DNA of 64,000 bases. It comes from Olsenella sp. An188 (GTDB lineage Bacteria; Actinomycetota; Coriobacteriia; Coriobacteriales; Atopobiaceae). The DNA lies in contig NZ_NFKF01000002.1 in NCBI RefSeq assembly GCF_002160255.1, positions 62,001 to 126,000 on the forward strand. Reading direction: 5' to 3'. Positions 33,075-41,257 of the stretch are shown here, in pieces. The notes under the pieces were generated by a model that saw nothing but the letters and a program-made list of their open reading frames with translations, did not search any database and was not told the origin of the DNA. Position 1 is the stretch's first letter, and every line of letters begins with the position of its first letter. Position numbers and translations under genes: made by a program.

Positions 33075-34112
33075 GTGACCGCGACGCTTCTCGCCGCCAT
33101 CTGCCCCGCCCTCGCCACGCCGACCGTCGCCCGCGCGGACGACTCCCTGACGGAGCTCCAGGGCGTCCAGGCCCAGGTCGCGGAGGCCACCGCGAGCTAC
33201 GACGAGGCCTCCGCCCGCGTGGCGGAGCTCGAGGAGCAGATCCAGGCCAACGAGCAGCGCGTCGCCGAGATCGAGGCGCAGCTCCCCGGGGCCCGCGAGC
33301 AGGCCGCGGACTCCATGCGCACCCTCTACAAGATGCAGCAGGGCTCCGGCGGCCTCGTCGAGATGCTGCTCTCCGCCGAGGACTTCTACGACCTGCTCAC
33401 CACGATCCAGTACCTCGACGTCATCCAGTCGCACAGCAGCGACGCTGTCGAGGAGCTCGTCGCGCTCTCCGAGGAGCTCGAGCAGACGCGCGACTCCCTC
33501 GACGTCCAGATGACCCAGGCCGAGCAGGAGCGCCAGGCCGCGGCCGACGCCCTCGCGACGGCGCAGGCGGCGCGCGCCAGCCTACAGGCCCAGCTCGAGG
33601 CCCAGGCGGCGGCCGAGGAGGCCGAGCGCCAGGCGGCCCTCGAGGCGGCCGAGCAGGACGCCGGCCAGAGCTTCGAGACCGAGTCCGGCAACCAGGCCGA
33701 GGTCCAGGTCCCCGAGAGCCCCGACCCCGGCACCGTCGACCCCGGCGACGACCGGGACGCCTTCGTCGCCGAGTGGGGCGCGCGCATCGACGCCTACCTC
33801 GCCGGCTCCCCGCTCGCCGGCCAGGGCACGACCTTCGCCGAGGCGGCGTGGGAGTACGGCTGCGACCCGCGCTTCTCCCCCGCCATCGCCATGGTCGAGA
33901 GCTCGCTCGGCCGCAACTGCTTCCTCCCGCACAACGCCTGGGGCTGGGGCTCCTCGAGCTGGGACAGCTGGGAGGAGGCCATCTGGGACCACGTCCGCGG
34001 CCTCGCCACCATCTACGGCGGCCAGCTCACCTACGCCGGGGCCCAGATGTACTGCCCGCCCAACGCGGACCACTGGTACACGAGCGTCCTCGCCAACATG
34101 GAGCGCATCTAG
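33075..34112 (+). CDS. Secreted coiled-coil protein with lysozyme-like C-terminal domain
   Basis: 345 residues from the GTG at 33075. The frame stays open upstream, giving TARRVAAAAV before it, a better signal-peptide start. There a GGAGG (33016-33020) stands 6 bp before an in-phase ATC (33027), so a non-standard AUC start adding 16 residues is possible. After the signal (cleaved near TVARA-DD) comes a long coiled coil (VAELEEQIQANEQRVAEIEA; EQTRDSLDVQMTQAEQERQ). An acidic linker leads to a lysozyme/SLT-like fold: PAIAMVESSLGRNCFLPHN with a candidate catalytic Glu, then GWGSSSWDSWEEAIWD. Likely peptidoglycan remodelling. Confidence 0.75.
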   Translation: MTATLLAAICPALATPTVARADDSLTELQGVQAQVAEATASYDEASARVAELEEQIQANEQRVAEIEAQLPGAREQAADSMRTLYKMQQGSGGLVEMLLSAEDFYDLLTTIQYLDVIQSHSSDAVEELVALSEELEQTRDSLDVQMTQAEQERQAAADALATAQAARASLQAQLEAQAAAEEAERQAALEAAEQDAGQSFETESGNQAEVQVPESPDPGTVDPGDDRDAFVAEWGARIDAYLAGSPLAGQGTTFAEAAWEYGCDPRFSPAIAMVESSLGRNCFLPHNAWGWGSSSWDSWEEAIWDHVRGLATIYGGQLTYAGAQMYCPPNADHWYTSVLANMERI

Positions 34113-34218
34113 CCGCGCGCCTGCTTCGCGCGCCAGTCCGACCTGGCGCGTCCCGCCCGGCGCAAACCCCGCCCGACCCGGCATCTCCCACCCCGGTGCG
34201 CCGGCACCCGGCGCCTAG

Positions 34219-34420
34219 GCGCAAAATCCCCGCGATTGGGCGGGATGTTTGATATCGATGCCTCAAACGCGGGGCTCGCGGGCCCTCGCGAGCGTTCTTC
34301 TCGACGCATCGTCCCGGCTTTTCCGAGGTAGACGCCCCTCCCGAGGCGCTCGTCTGGCAGCAGCCCCCGGCCCAACATCAAGGATGCCGCCCAATCGCAC
34401 GCGGTTTCGGACAAATCGGC
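34219..34420. repeat. Small inverted-repeat-bounded element (MITE-like), copy 2
   Basis: The left end at 34219-34254 contains CGCGATTGGGCGGGATGTTTGAT. The right end read on the minus strand (34420-34375) contains GCGATTGGGCGGCATCCTTGAT. These are the same end sequences as the element at 4804-4985. The interior of about 110 bp has facing GGCTCGCGGGCC and GAGGCGCTCG strings and no gene. It sits in the 414-bp gap after the lysozyme-like gene. Confidence 0.55.
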
Positions 34421-34526
34421 CGCTCTCCCGAGCGCGACCGAGCGCAAACGCACAATCGCGGGCGTTTCTTGGCAGCCGCGCCCGTTGGCAGCCGCGCCCG
34501 GTGGCGGCCGGGCGCGCCCTCGCCCC

Positions 34527-35453
34527 CTACGCCGTGAGGTACACCATCGCGATGATGAGCGCAAAGCCGACGACCTCCGCCGGCGAGAAGGACGTGCCGA
34601 GCCACGCCACCGTGGCGATCGTCGCCGTGACCGGCTCGATCGTGCCGAGCAGGCTCGCGCGCATGGAGCCGGCGTCCTTCACGCCCTGCAGGTAGAGCGC
34701 GTAGGCGCCGAAGGTCCCGACGACCACGCACCCCGCGAGCACCGCGACCGCCACGCCGTCGAGCGCCGGCATGTGCTCCCAGGGGCGATAGACCGCCGCC
34801 AGGATGAGCCCGGACACGAGAAACGCCAGGCCGTTGACCGTGAAGTTGCCCCAGCGCGCCATCGGGGCCGCGGGCAGAATCGAGAGGCACGCGGCCGCGG
34901 CGGCGCAGGCGAGCCCCCAGGCCAGCCCCTCGGCCGGCAGGCTCAGCTGCGCCGGGTTGCCCCCCGTGGCGACGAGGTAGGTGCCCGCGAGCGCGAGCGC
35001 CACGCCGAGCGCCTCGCGGCGGCGCGGCCGGCGGCGCATCTTCACGCACACGTAGCCCATCACGAGCACCATGCCGAGGCTCTGCATGATCGTGGCCGTT
35101 GCCGAGTTGGTCCAGTCGATCGCCTCGAGGTAGGCGACCTGCGAGAACAGGATGGCCCCCAGGCTCACGCCGAGGATGGCGAGAAGGTCGCGCGGGCTTC
35201 TCCACACGCCGGCAAGCTGCTCGCGCCCGCGCGCCGTCACCGCGGCGGCCGCCAGGAACAGCCAGCACGCCGTGAGCTCGCGCACGCAGACGAGCCAGAG
35301 GGGGTCGATCGCGTAGGTGTCCATGAGCCACTTCGAGACGGTGCCGTTGAGGCCCCAGAACGTGCCCCCCACGAGCGTCGCCACGATGCCGCGGCGCACG
35401 CGCCGCCGCCGCTCGAGGTCCTTCTCGCCCAGCTCCTTTTTCCCGGCCGCCAC
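34527..35453 (-). CDS. DMT-superfamily (EamA) transporter
   Basis: 308 residues if begun at the GTG at 35453, which follows AAAGGGGG at correct spacing; an in-frame ATG at 35495 is less likely. Ten hydrophobic helices form two EamA repeats, for example GGTFWGLNGTVSKWLMDTY and SQVAYLEAIDWTNSATATIM in the first and AYALYLQGVKDAGSMRASLL in the second. Members export metabolites or amino acids; the substrate is unknown. Confidence 0.85.
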   Translation of the reverse strand: MAAGKKELGEKDLERRRRVRRGIVATLVGGTFWGLNGTVSKWLMDTYAIDPLWLVCVRELTACWLFLAAAAVTARGREQLAGVWRSPRDLLAILGVSLGAILFSQVAYLEAIDWTNSATATIMQSLGMVLVMGYVCVKMRRRPRRREALGVALALAGTYLVATGGNPAQLSLPAEGLAWGLACAAAAACLSILPAAPMARWGNFTVNGLAFLVSGLILAAVYRPWEHMPALDGVAVAVLAGCVVVGTFGAYALYLQGVKDAGSMRASLLGTIEPVTATIATVAWLGTSFSPAEVVGFALIIAMVYLTA

Positions 35454-35635
35454 CGCGGTCCCCCTTTCTCGGCTTTGCCCGCGATAGCCTAGCACGCCGC
35501 GGCCCCTCCCAAGGCGCGCGCACGGAATTTGGCCCCACGGCGCCGCACAGGGCCCGAAGCGGGCGAGAAGAACCTCGATGCCGGGGGCTGGCGTGGGGTA
35601 TCCTCCACTCTATAAACAACGTTCAGGGAGGAACC

Positions 35636-38587
35636 ATGCCAAGCACCGATCCCGCCGCCCCGGCCGAGAAGAGCCGCTTCGCCGCGCCCGACCCCGCGCT
35701 CGCCGCGCTCACCCGCCACGCCGGCTTCACCGTCACGCGCGTCGAGCCGCTGCCGGAGATCTCGGGCCAGGCCTACGTCATGCGCCACGACGCCACCGGG
35801 GCGCATGCCCTGTGGCTGGCCTGCGCGGACGTGAACCGCGCCTTCGCCATCAGCTTCAGGACGCCGCCCGCCGACGACACGGGCGTCTTCCACATCCTGG
35901 AGCACTCGGTGCTGTGCGGCTCCGAGCGCTACCCGGTCAAGGAGCCCTTCGTCAACCTGCTCAAGACGAGCATGCAGACGTTCCTCAACGCCATGACCTT
36001 CCCCGACAAGACCATGTACCCGGTGGCCTCCACCAACGTGGCCGACCTCGAGAACCTCATGGGCGTCTACCTCGACGCAGTGCTGCACCCGGCCATCTAC
36101 GAGCGGGAGCGCATCTTCGAGCAGGAGGGCTGGCACCTCGAGGCGGACGACGAGGGCCGCCTCTCCTACAACGGCGTCGTCTTCAACGAGATGAAGGGCG
36201 CCCTCTCCGACCCGGACGACGTGCTCTACCAGGAGCTCAGCCGCGCCCTCTTCCCCGACACCGCCTACGGCCACGAGTCCGGCGGCAACCCGCGCGCCAT
36301 CCCCACCCTCACCTACGAGGCCTTCCTGGACTCCCACGCGCGCCACTACGCGCTCTCCAACAGCTACGTCGTGCTCTACGGCGACCTGGACATAGACCGC
36401 GAGCTCGCCTTCGTGGACGAGCGCTTCCGCGGGGCGACCGATCGCGGGGCCGGCGCGCCCAACCCGCTCGCGCTGCAGGCCCCCGTGCGCCCCGCGCGCG
36501 TGGAGGTGCCCATGGCCACGGCGCCCTCCAACTCAGAGATCGGCCTCTCCTACGTGCTGGGCACCGCCGCGGACCGCACGCGCGTGCTCGCCGTGGACGT
36601 CCTTCTCGACGCGCTGTGCGGCTCCAACGAGGCCCCGCTCAAGCGGCGCGTGCTCGACGCGGGCCTGGCCGACGACTTCTCCGCGATGCTCGTGGACGGC
36701 GTGCTCCAGCCGCAGGCGATGTTCGTGCTGCGCGGCCTGCGCCCCGGCGCCGGAGAGAAGTTCCGCGCGCTCGTGGAGTCCGCCTGCGCCGAGCTCGCCG
36801 AGGGCGGCATCGGGCGCGACAAGCTCGAGGCCGCGCTCTCCCAGGCGGAGTTCAACCTGCGCGAGGGCGACTGGGGCGGCTACCCCGACGGCGTGGCGCT
36901 GGCCATCACGGCGATGTCGAGCTGGCTCTACGACGACGAGCGCCCGCTCGACTACCTGCGCTACGAGGACGCCCTGGCCGAGCTCAAGGCGGGTCTTGAC
37001 GAGGGGCTCTTCGAGCGGCTCCTGCGCGAGCTCGTCTGCGAGAGCGCGCACTGCGCCGAGGTGGAGATCGTGCCCGTCGAGGGGGGCAGCTCCGCCGAGG
37101 AGGCGGCCGAGCTCGAGGCGCTCCGGGCGACCATGGGCGAGAAGGACCTCGAGACCGTGCGCGCCGAGGTGGCGGCCCTGCGCGCCGAGCAGGAGGCCCC
37201 GGACTCCCCCGAGGCGCTCGCCACGCTGCCGCGCCTCACGCTGGGCGACGTGGAGGCCCCCGCGGCCGAGCCCGCCCCGGCCGACGTGGACGCGCCGCTG
37301 CCCTGCATAGCCCACGAGCTGGACACCCACGGCATCGACTACGTCTACCACTACTTCGACCTGCGCCGCCTGGGCTTCTGCGACCTCCCCTACGTGGGCG
37401 TGCTCACCGACCTGCTGGGGCGGCTGGACACCGCGCGCCACACGGCCTCCGAGCTCGACACCCTCATCGAGTCCAGCCTCGGGTCCCTGGACTTCTTCTG
37501 CGAGACCTACACCCGCGACGCCGACCTCTCCTTCGCCGCGCCCACGCTCGTGGTGGGCGCCTCGGCGCTGGCCGAGAAGGTCGAGGCGCTCGCCACGCTG
37601 CCGTCCGAGGTCTGGGGCGAGACGAGCTTCTCAGACCTCGACCGCATCCGCGACGTCCTCACGCAGCGCAAGGTGGGCCTCGAGCAGTACTTCGTGGGCT
37701 CCGGGCACACCGCGGCGGCCGCGCGCGCCAACGCGTACTTCTCGTCCGCGGCCGTGGTGGCGGGCGCGATGTCGGGGCTCGACTACTACCTGTTCCTGCG
37801 CGAGCTGCTGGACGGCTGGGACGAGCGCGCGGCCGAGCTGCCGGGGCGCCTGGCTGGCCTCGCGCGACGCGTCTTCACGGCCGACGAGGTCGTCGTGAGC
37901 TTCACCGGCGCGGCCGCCGACCGCGCGCGGTTCTGGGAGGCCGGAGGCACGCTCGGGCTCCCGTCCGGCGCGGACGCGGCGCACCGCCTGGCCGTCCCCG
38001 CGCCCGCGGTGCGCGACGAGGCCTTCGTCATCCCCTCCGACGTGTGCTACGTGGTGCGCGCCCTCGGGACGAGCGCGGCCGACGCCGGCACGCCCGGCTG
38101 CTGGCAGGTGGCCTCGCGCGCCCTCTCCTTTGACTACCTCTGGAACGAGGTCCGCGTGAAGGGCGGCGCCTACGGCTGCGGGTTCCGCCACACGCGCGAG
38201 GGGCTGAGCGCGCTGTGGTCCTACCGCGACCCGTCCGTGGACGCCACGCTCGCGCGCTACGACGGCGCGGCGGCGTGGCTCGCCGCCTGGGAGCCGGACG
38301 AGGATGAGCTCGAGGGCTACGTGGTCTCGACGGTGGCCGCCCACGACGCGCCGGTCAAGCCGCGCGCGCTGGCGCGCCGCCAGGACGTGGCGCGCTTCGG
38401 CGGGCGCGAGGGCGGCTGGCGAGACGAGCTGCGCGCCCAGGAGCTCGCCACGACCGCCGCCGACGTGCGCGCCCTCGCGGCCGCGCTCGCAGACCCGGCC
38501 GCCGAGCGCGCCGTCTGCGTCTTCGGGGGCCGCGCGGCCGTCGAGGCGAGCGGCGTTGCCTTTGGCTCCGTGACCGAGCTCTGCTGA
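35636..38587 (+). CDS. M16C metallopeptidase (presequence-protease/Cym1-like)
   Basis: 983 residues, ATG 35636 behind GGGAGGAACC. The inverted zinc motif HILEHSVLCGSERYPVKEPF (HxxEH) lies near residue 85, with the distal Glu in GVVFNEMKGALSDPDD. AMTFPDKTMYPVASTN and VRVKGGAYGCGFRHTREG are typical of the large single-chain M16C peptidases, which degrade free peptides inside a clamshell. Its TGA overlaps the start of the histidine-kinase gene (TGATG), an odd partner for a two-component system. Confidence 0.92.
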   Translation: MPSTDPAAPAEKSRFAAPDPALAALTRHAGFTVTRVEPLPEISGQAYVMRHDATGAHALWLACADVNRAFAISFRTPPADDTGVFHILEHSVLCGSERYPVKEPFVNLLKTSMQTFLNAMTFPDKTMYPVASTNVADLENLMGVYLDAVLHPAIYERERIFEQEGWHLEADDEGRLSYNGVVFNEMKGALSDPDDVLYQELSRALFPDTAYGHESGGNPRAIPTLTYEAFLDSHARHYALSNSYVVLYGDLDIDRELAFVDERFRGATDRGAGAPNPLALQAPVRPARVEVPMATAPSNSEIGLSYVLGTAADRTRVLAVDVLLDALCGSNEAPLKRRVLDAGLADDFSAMLVDGVLQPQAMFVLRGLRPGAGEKFRALVESACAELAEGGIGRDKLEAALSQAEFNLREGDWGGYPDGVALAITAMSSWLYDDERPLDYLRYEDALAELKAGLDEGLFERLLRELVCESAHCAEVEIVPVEGGSSAEEAAELEALRATMGEKDLETVRAEVAALRAEQEAPDSPEALATLPRLTLGDVEAPAAEPAPADVDAPLPCIAHELDTHGIDYVYHYFDLRRLGFCDLPYVGVLTDLLGRLDTARHTASELDTLIESSLGSLDFFCETYTRDADLSFAAPTLVVGASALAEKVEALATLPSEVWGETSFSDLDRIRDVLTQRKVGLEQYFVGSGHTAAAARANAYFSSAAVVAGAMSGLDYYLFLRELLDGWDERAAELPGRLAGLARRVFTADEVVVSFTGAAADRARFWEAGGTLGLPSGADAAHRLAVPAPAVRDEAFVIPSDVCYVVRALGTSAADAGTPGCWQVASRALSFDYLWNEVRVKGGAYGCGFRHTREGLSALWSYRDPSVDATLARYDGAAAWLAAWEPDEDELEGYVVSTVAAHDAPVKPRALARRQDVARFGGREGGWRDELRAQELATTAADVRALAAALADPAAERAVCVFGGRAAVEASGVAFGSVTELC

Positions 38588-40107
38588 TGGGCGCGGCGTC
38601 GCGCGCGGGCGGGAGGGCCCTCGTCTCGCTCGCCGCCACCTGCGCCCTCGTGGCGCTGGCCACGCTCGCGGGCACCCTCATGAGGACGGCGGGGCTGCAG
38701 GACGCCGCCGTCGTCATCACCTACGTGCTCGCGGTCATCGGCGTGGCGCTCGTGGCCGAGGGAGGGCTGTGGTGCCTCGTCGCGGCCGCCGCCTCGGTCG
38801 TCGCCTACAACTTCTTCTTCGCCGCGCCCACGCTCTCGCTCGCGGCGCTCGACCCGGCGATGCCGGGCACCTTCGCCGTGATGTTCGTCGTGGCCCTCGT
38901 CGCCGGCTACCTCGCGAGCCGGCTGCGCTCGCGGGCGCGCGAGGCCGAGGAGGAGCGCCGCCGCACCCAGGCGCTGCTCGAGCTCTCCCGCGCGCTCCAG
39001 GGCCGCGCGGGGGCCGCGTCCGTCGTGGACGCGCTCGCGGGCGCCACCGCGCACCTCCTGCGACGCGCCCTCGTCTGGTACCCGGCAGCCGGCGAGAAGG
39101 ACCTCGGGGCGGCGCGCCCCTACCCGCTCGCCCCCGGGGAGAGCGTGGTCGAGGAGCGCGGCGTCGCGGCCCGCACGCTCGTCAACCGCGCCCCGTGCGG
39201 GGCGGCGACGGGCGCCTTCGGCTCGGCAGTCGGCCTCTACGTCCCGGTCGGCGGCGAGGTCGTCCACGGGGTCGCCGGCATCGTGCCCGCCGCAGGGCTC
39301 GCCCCCGAGGAGGTCGAGCTCTGGCGCTCGGCCTGCGCGCTCGCCGCCCTCGCGCTCGACCGCATCTCGGCAATCGCCGAGCGCGAGGAGGCCGCCGTGC
39401 GCGAGCGCGACGAGCGCACCCGCTCCGACCTGCTGCGCTCCATCTCCCACGACCTGCGGACCCCGCTCACCTCGATATCCGGCAACGCCGACGTCCTTCT
39501 CGCCGCGGGCGAATCCCTCGACCCGGAGCGCCGCCGGGAGCTGCTGCGCACCGTGCGCGACGACGCCCGCTGGCTGCGCGCCACGGTGGAGAACCTGCTC
39601 ACCGTGACGCGGCTCGAGGAGGGCGGGGTGCGTCCGCAGGCGGACTGCGAGCTCGTGGACGACCTCGTGGAGGAGGCGCTCGCCCACGTCGCGGCCGACG
39701 ACGGGCACGCCGTCACGTTCGAGCGCGACGAGGAGGCGCTTCTCGTCCACGCGGACCCCGCGCTCGTGGTCCAGGCGCTCGTGAACCTCGTCAACAACGC
39801 GGTGGCGCACACGCCCCGCGGCACGCACGTCACCGTCAGCGCGCGTCGCGAGGGCGCCCGCGTGGGCGTCTCGGTTGCAGACGACGGACCCGGCATCGCG
39901 GACGCCGAGAAGGGCCGCGTCTTCGACGCCTTCCACACGAGCGGCGGCGTCCTCGCGGACGGGACCCGCAGCGTGGGCCTCGGGCTCTCGGTCGTCCGCG
40001 CCGTCGCGCGCGCCCACGGCGGATCCGTCACCCTGTCCGACGCCGTCCCGCACGGCTGCGTCATCACGCTCTGGCTTCTCGCCGAGGAGGTACCCGATGT
40101 CTGCTGA
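38587..40107 (+). CDS. KdpD-like sensor histidine kinase lacking the N-terminal KdpD and Usp domains
   Basis: 506 residues versus about 900 for full KdpD. It begins directly with the four-span DUF4118 membrane domain (SLAATCALVALATLAGTLM; AEGGLWCLVAAAASVVAYNFFFAAPTL; FAVMFVVALVAGYLASRL). A GAF-like segment follows, then the kinase core with the phosphorylated His in RSISHDLRTPLTSISG near residue 288, the N box LVNLVNNAVAHTPRG and the G boxes VADDGPGIADAE and GLGLSVVRAVARAHGG. The regulatory sensor of the KdpFABC K+ pump normally has the missing N-terminal part. It overlaps the response-regulator gene by 11 bp. Confidence 0.9.
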   Translation: MGAASRAGGRALVSLAATCALVALATLAGTLMRTAGLQDAAVVITYVLAVIGVALVAEGGLWCLVAAAASVVAYNFFFAAPTLSLAALDPAMPGTFAVMFVVALVAGYLASRLRSRAREAEEERRRTQALLELSRALQGRAGAASVVDALAGATAHLLRRALVWYPAAGEKDLGAARPYPLAPGESVVEERGVAARTLVNRAPCGAATGAFGSAVGLYVPVGGEVVHGVAGIVPAAGLAPEEVELWRSACALAALALDRISAIAEREEAAVRERDERTRSDLLRSISHDLRTPLTSISGNADVLLAAGESLDPERRRELLRTVRDDARWLRATVENLLTVTRLEEGGVRPQADCELVDDLVEEALAHVAADDGHAVTFERDEEALLVHADPALVVQALVNLVNNAVAHTPRGTHVTVSARREGARVGVSVADDGPGIADAEKGRVFDAFHTSGGVLADGTRSVGLGLSVVRAVARAHGGSVTLSDAVPHGCVITLWLLAEEVPDVC

Positions 40108-40822
40108 GCCCCGCGCCGAGGGCGGCGCGCCGCTCATCCTCGTGGTCGAGGACGACGCCGCGATCGCAAGCCTCATCTCCACCGCGCTCGAGACCCGCGG
40201 GTGGGTCCCGCTCGTCGCCGGCACGGCCGCGACGGCCATCGCGCTTGCCGCGGAGCGCTCGCCGCAGGTCATCCTGCTCGACCTCGGCCTGCCCGACGCT
40301 GACGGCATCGAGGTCGTGCGTCGCGTGCGGACCTGGTCGGAGGGGCTGCCGATCATCGTGGTCTCCGCGCGCGGGGAGGACGCCGACAAGATAGGAGCGC
40401 TCGACGCCGGGGCCGACGACTACCTCGTCAAGCCCTTCTCGGTGGGGGAGCTCCTCGCGCGGGTGCGCGTCGCGCTGAGGCGCGCGGGACACGAGGGTGC
40501 CGAGGCGCGCGAGGGCGGGGCCGTGCTCTCCAACGGCGCGCTCGAGCTCGACTTCGCCGCGCGCGTCGCGAGGGCGGGCGGCGAGGAGCTGCGGCTCACG
40601 CCGCTCGAGTGGCGGGTGCTCGCGCTGCTCGCCAAAAACGTCGACCGGGTCCTCACCCACCAGTACCTGCTCGAGCACGCCTGGGGGACGGGCCAGGTCG
40701 GCGACCTCGCGTCGCTGCGCGTGATCATGGCGTCGCTGCGCCGCAAGCTCGAGCGCGCCGGCGCGGCCGGGCTCATCCAGACGCACGTGGGCGTGGGCTA
40801 CCGCATGCTCCGGGCCGAGTAG
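40097..40822 (+). CDS. KdpE/OmpR-type response regulator
   Basis: 241 residues from ATG 40097 (GAGGAGGTACCC). The receiver domain has LILVVEDDAAIASLI, the phosphorylated Asp in VILLDLGLPDADGIEV near residue 62, and VKPFSVGELLARVRVAL. The winged helix includes LRLTPLEWRVLALLAKN and GVGYRMLRAE at the end, as in KdpE. Its targets are probably the divergence-free region 40823-41257 and the cation ATPase after it. Confidence 0.92.
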   Translation: MSAEPRAEGGAPLILVVEDDAAIASLISTALETRGWVPLVAGTAATAIALAAERSPQVILLDLGLPDADGIEVVRRVRTWSEGLPIIVVSARGEDADKIGALDAGADDYLVKPFSVGELLARVRVALRRAGHEGAEAREGGAVLSNGALELDFAARVARAGGEELRLTPLEWRVLALLAKNVDRVLTHQYLLEHAWGTGQVGDLASLRVIMASLRRKLERAGAAGLIQTHVGVGYRMLRAE

Positions 40823-40831
40823 CCGCGCCGA

Positions 40832-40937
40832 GGTTCTTCTCGCCCGGCGCGTTCTTCTCGCCGCCGCTGCCGCACAATTCCGGAATTGTGCGGAGAACGC
40901 GTCGCACGACGCGGATTTCTTAAGCGCGAGAAGAACC
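40832..40937. repeat. Cluster of three uptake-like motifs
   Basis: GGTTCTTCTCGCC at 40832-40844, GTTCTTCTCGCC at 40851-40862 and GCGAGAAGAACC at 40926-40937. This is the densest cluster of the GGCGAGAAGAACC motif in the window, placed right after the response-regulator stop. The first two face the opposite way to the third. Confidence 0.7.
40870..40893. promoter_or_regulatory. Perfect 24-bp palindrome
   Basis: CCGCACAATTCC joined to its exact complement, centre between 40881 and 40882. A second palindrome with the same inner 20 bp follows 104 bp downstream. Both lie between the response-regulator gene and the cation-ATPase gene. They could be high-affinity operators or cruciform/terminator sites. 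Confidence 0.6.
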
Positions 40938-40971
40938 CCAACAGGCGATTTGCGGCCCCCACACGCCCGGA

Positions 40972-40999
40972 CGGCGCACAATTCCGGAATTGTGCGCCG
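40972..40999. promoter_or_regulatory. Perfect 28-bp palindrome
   Basis: CGGCGCACAATTCC joined to its exact complement, centre between 40985 and 40986. It shares GCACAATTCCGGAATTGTGC with the palindrome at 40870. The outer bases differ between the two copies but stay self-complementary in each (CC/GG versus CGGC/GCCG). Confidence 0.6.
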
Positions 41000-41101
41000 C
41001 GGGGGGCACGGGGCAGTGGGTGCGCCGCGGGGACACCGGCGCCGCGGGGGACACCGGCGCCGGCACCACAAGCTCTCGCCCACCCCTCGCAACCTGCGGC
41101 G

Positions 41102-41151
41102 TTAATACCGTCTTTATGCCATGATACCCCCTATTAACTGCATCTTTATGC
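41102..41151 (+). promoter_or_regulatory. Direct-repeat site upstream of the cation ATPase
   Basis: TTAATACCGTCTTTATGC (41102-41119) and TTAACTGCATCTTTATGC (41134-41151) match at 14 of 18 positions and are 32 bp apart, three helical turns. They lie in the only AT-rich part of the 435-bp gap before the ATPase. Direct repeats on one face of the helix suit OmpR/KdpE-type regulators, so binding by the adjacent KdpE-like protein is likely but unproven. Confidence 0.5.
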
Positions 41152-41257
41152 TCGCACTGTGACAAATCGACCACATGCCGCCGCGTGGGGCACCAGCCTC
41201 GCGGGACGCTCTACCCTAACCGCGTACGGATAAACCGCGACGGAAGGGAGGCCCGCG

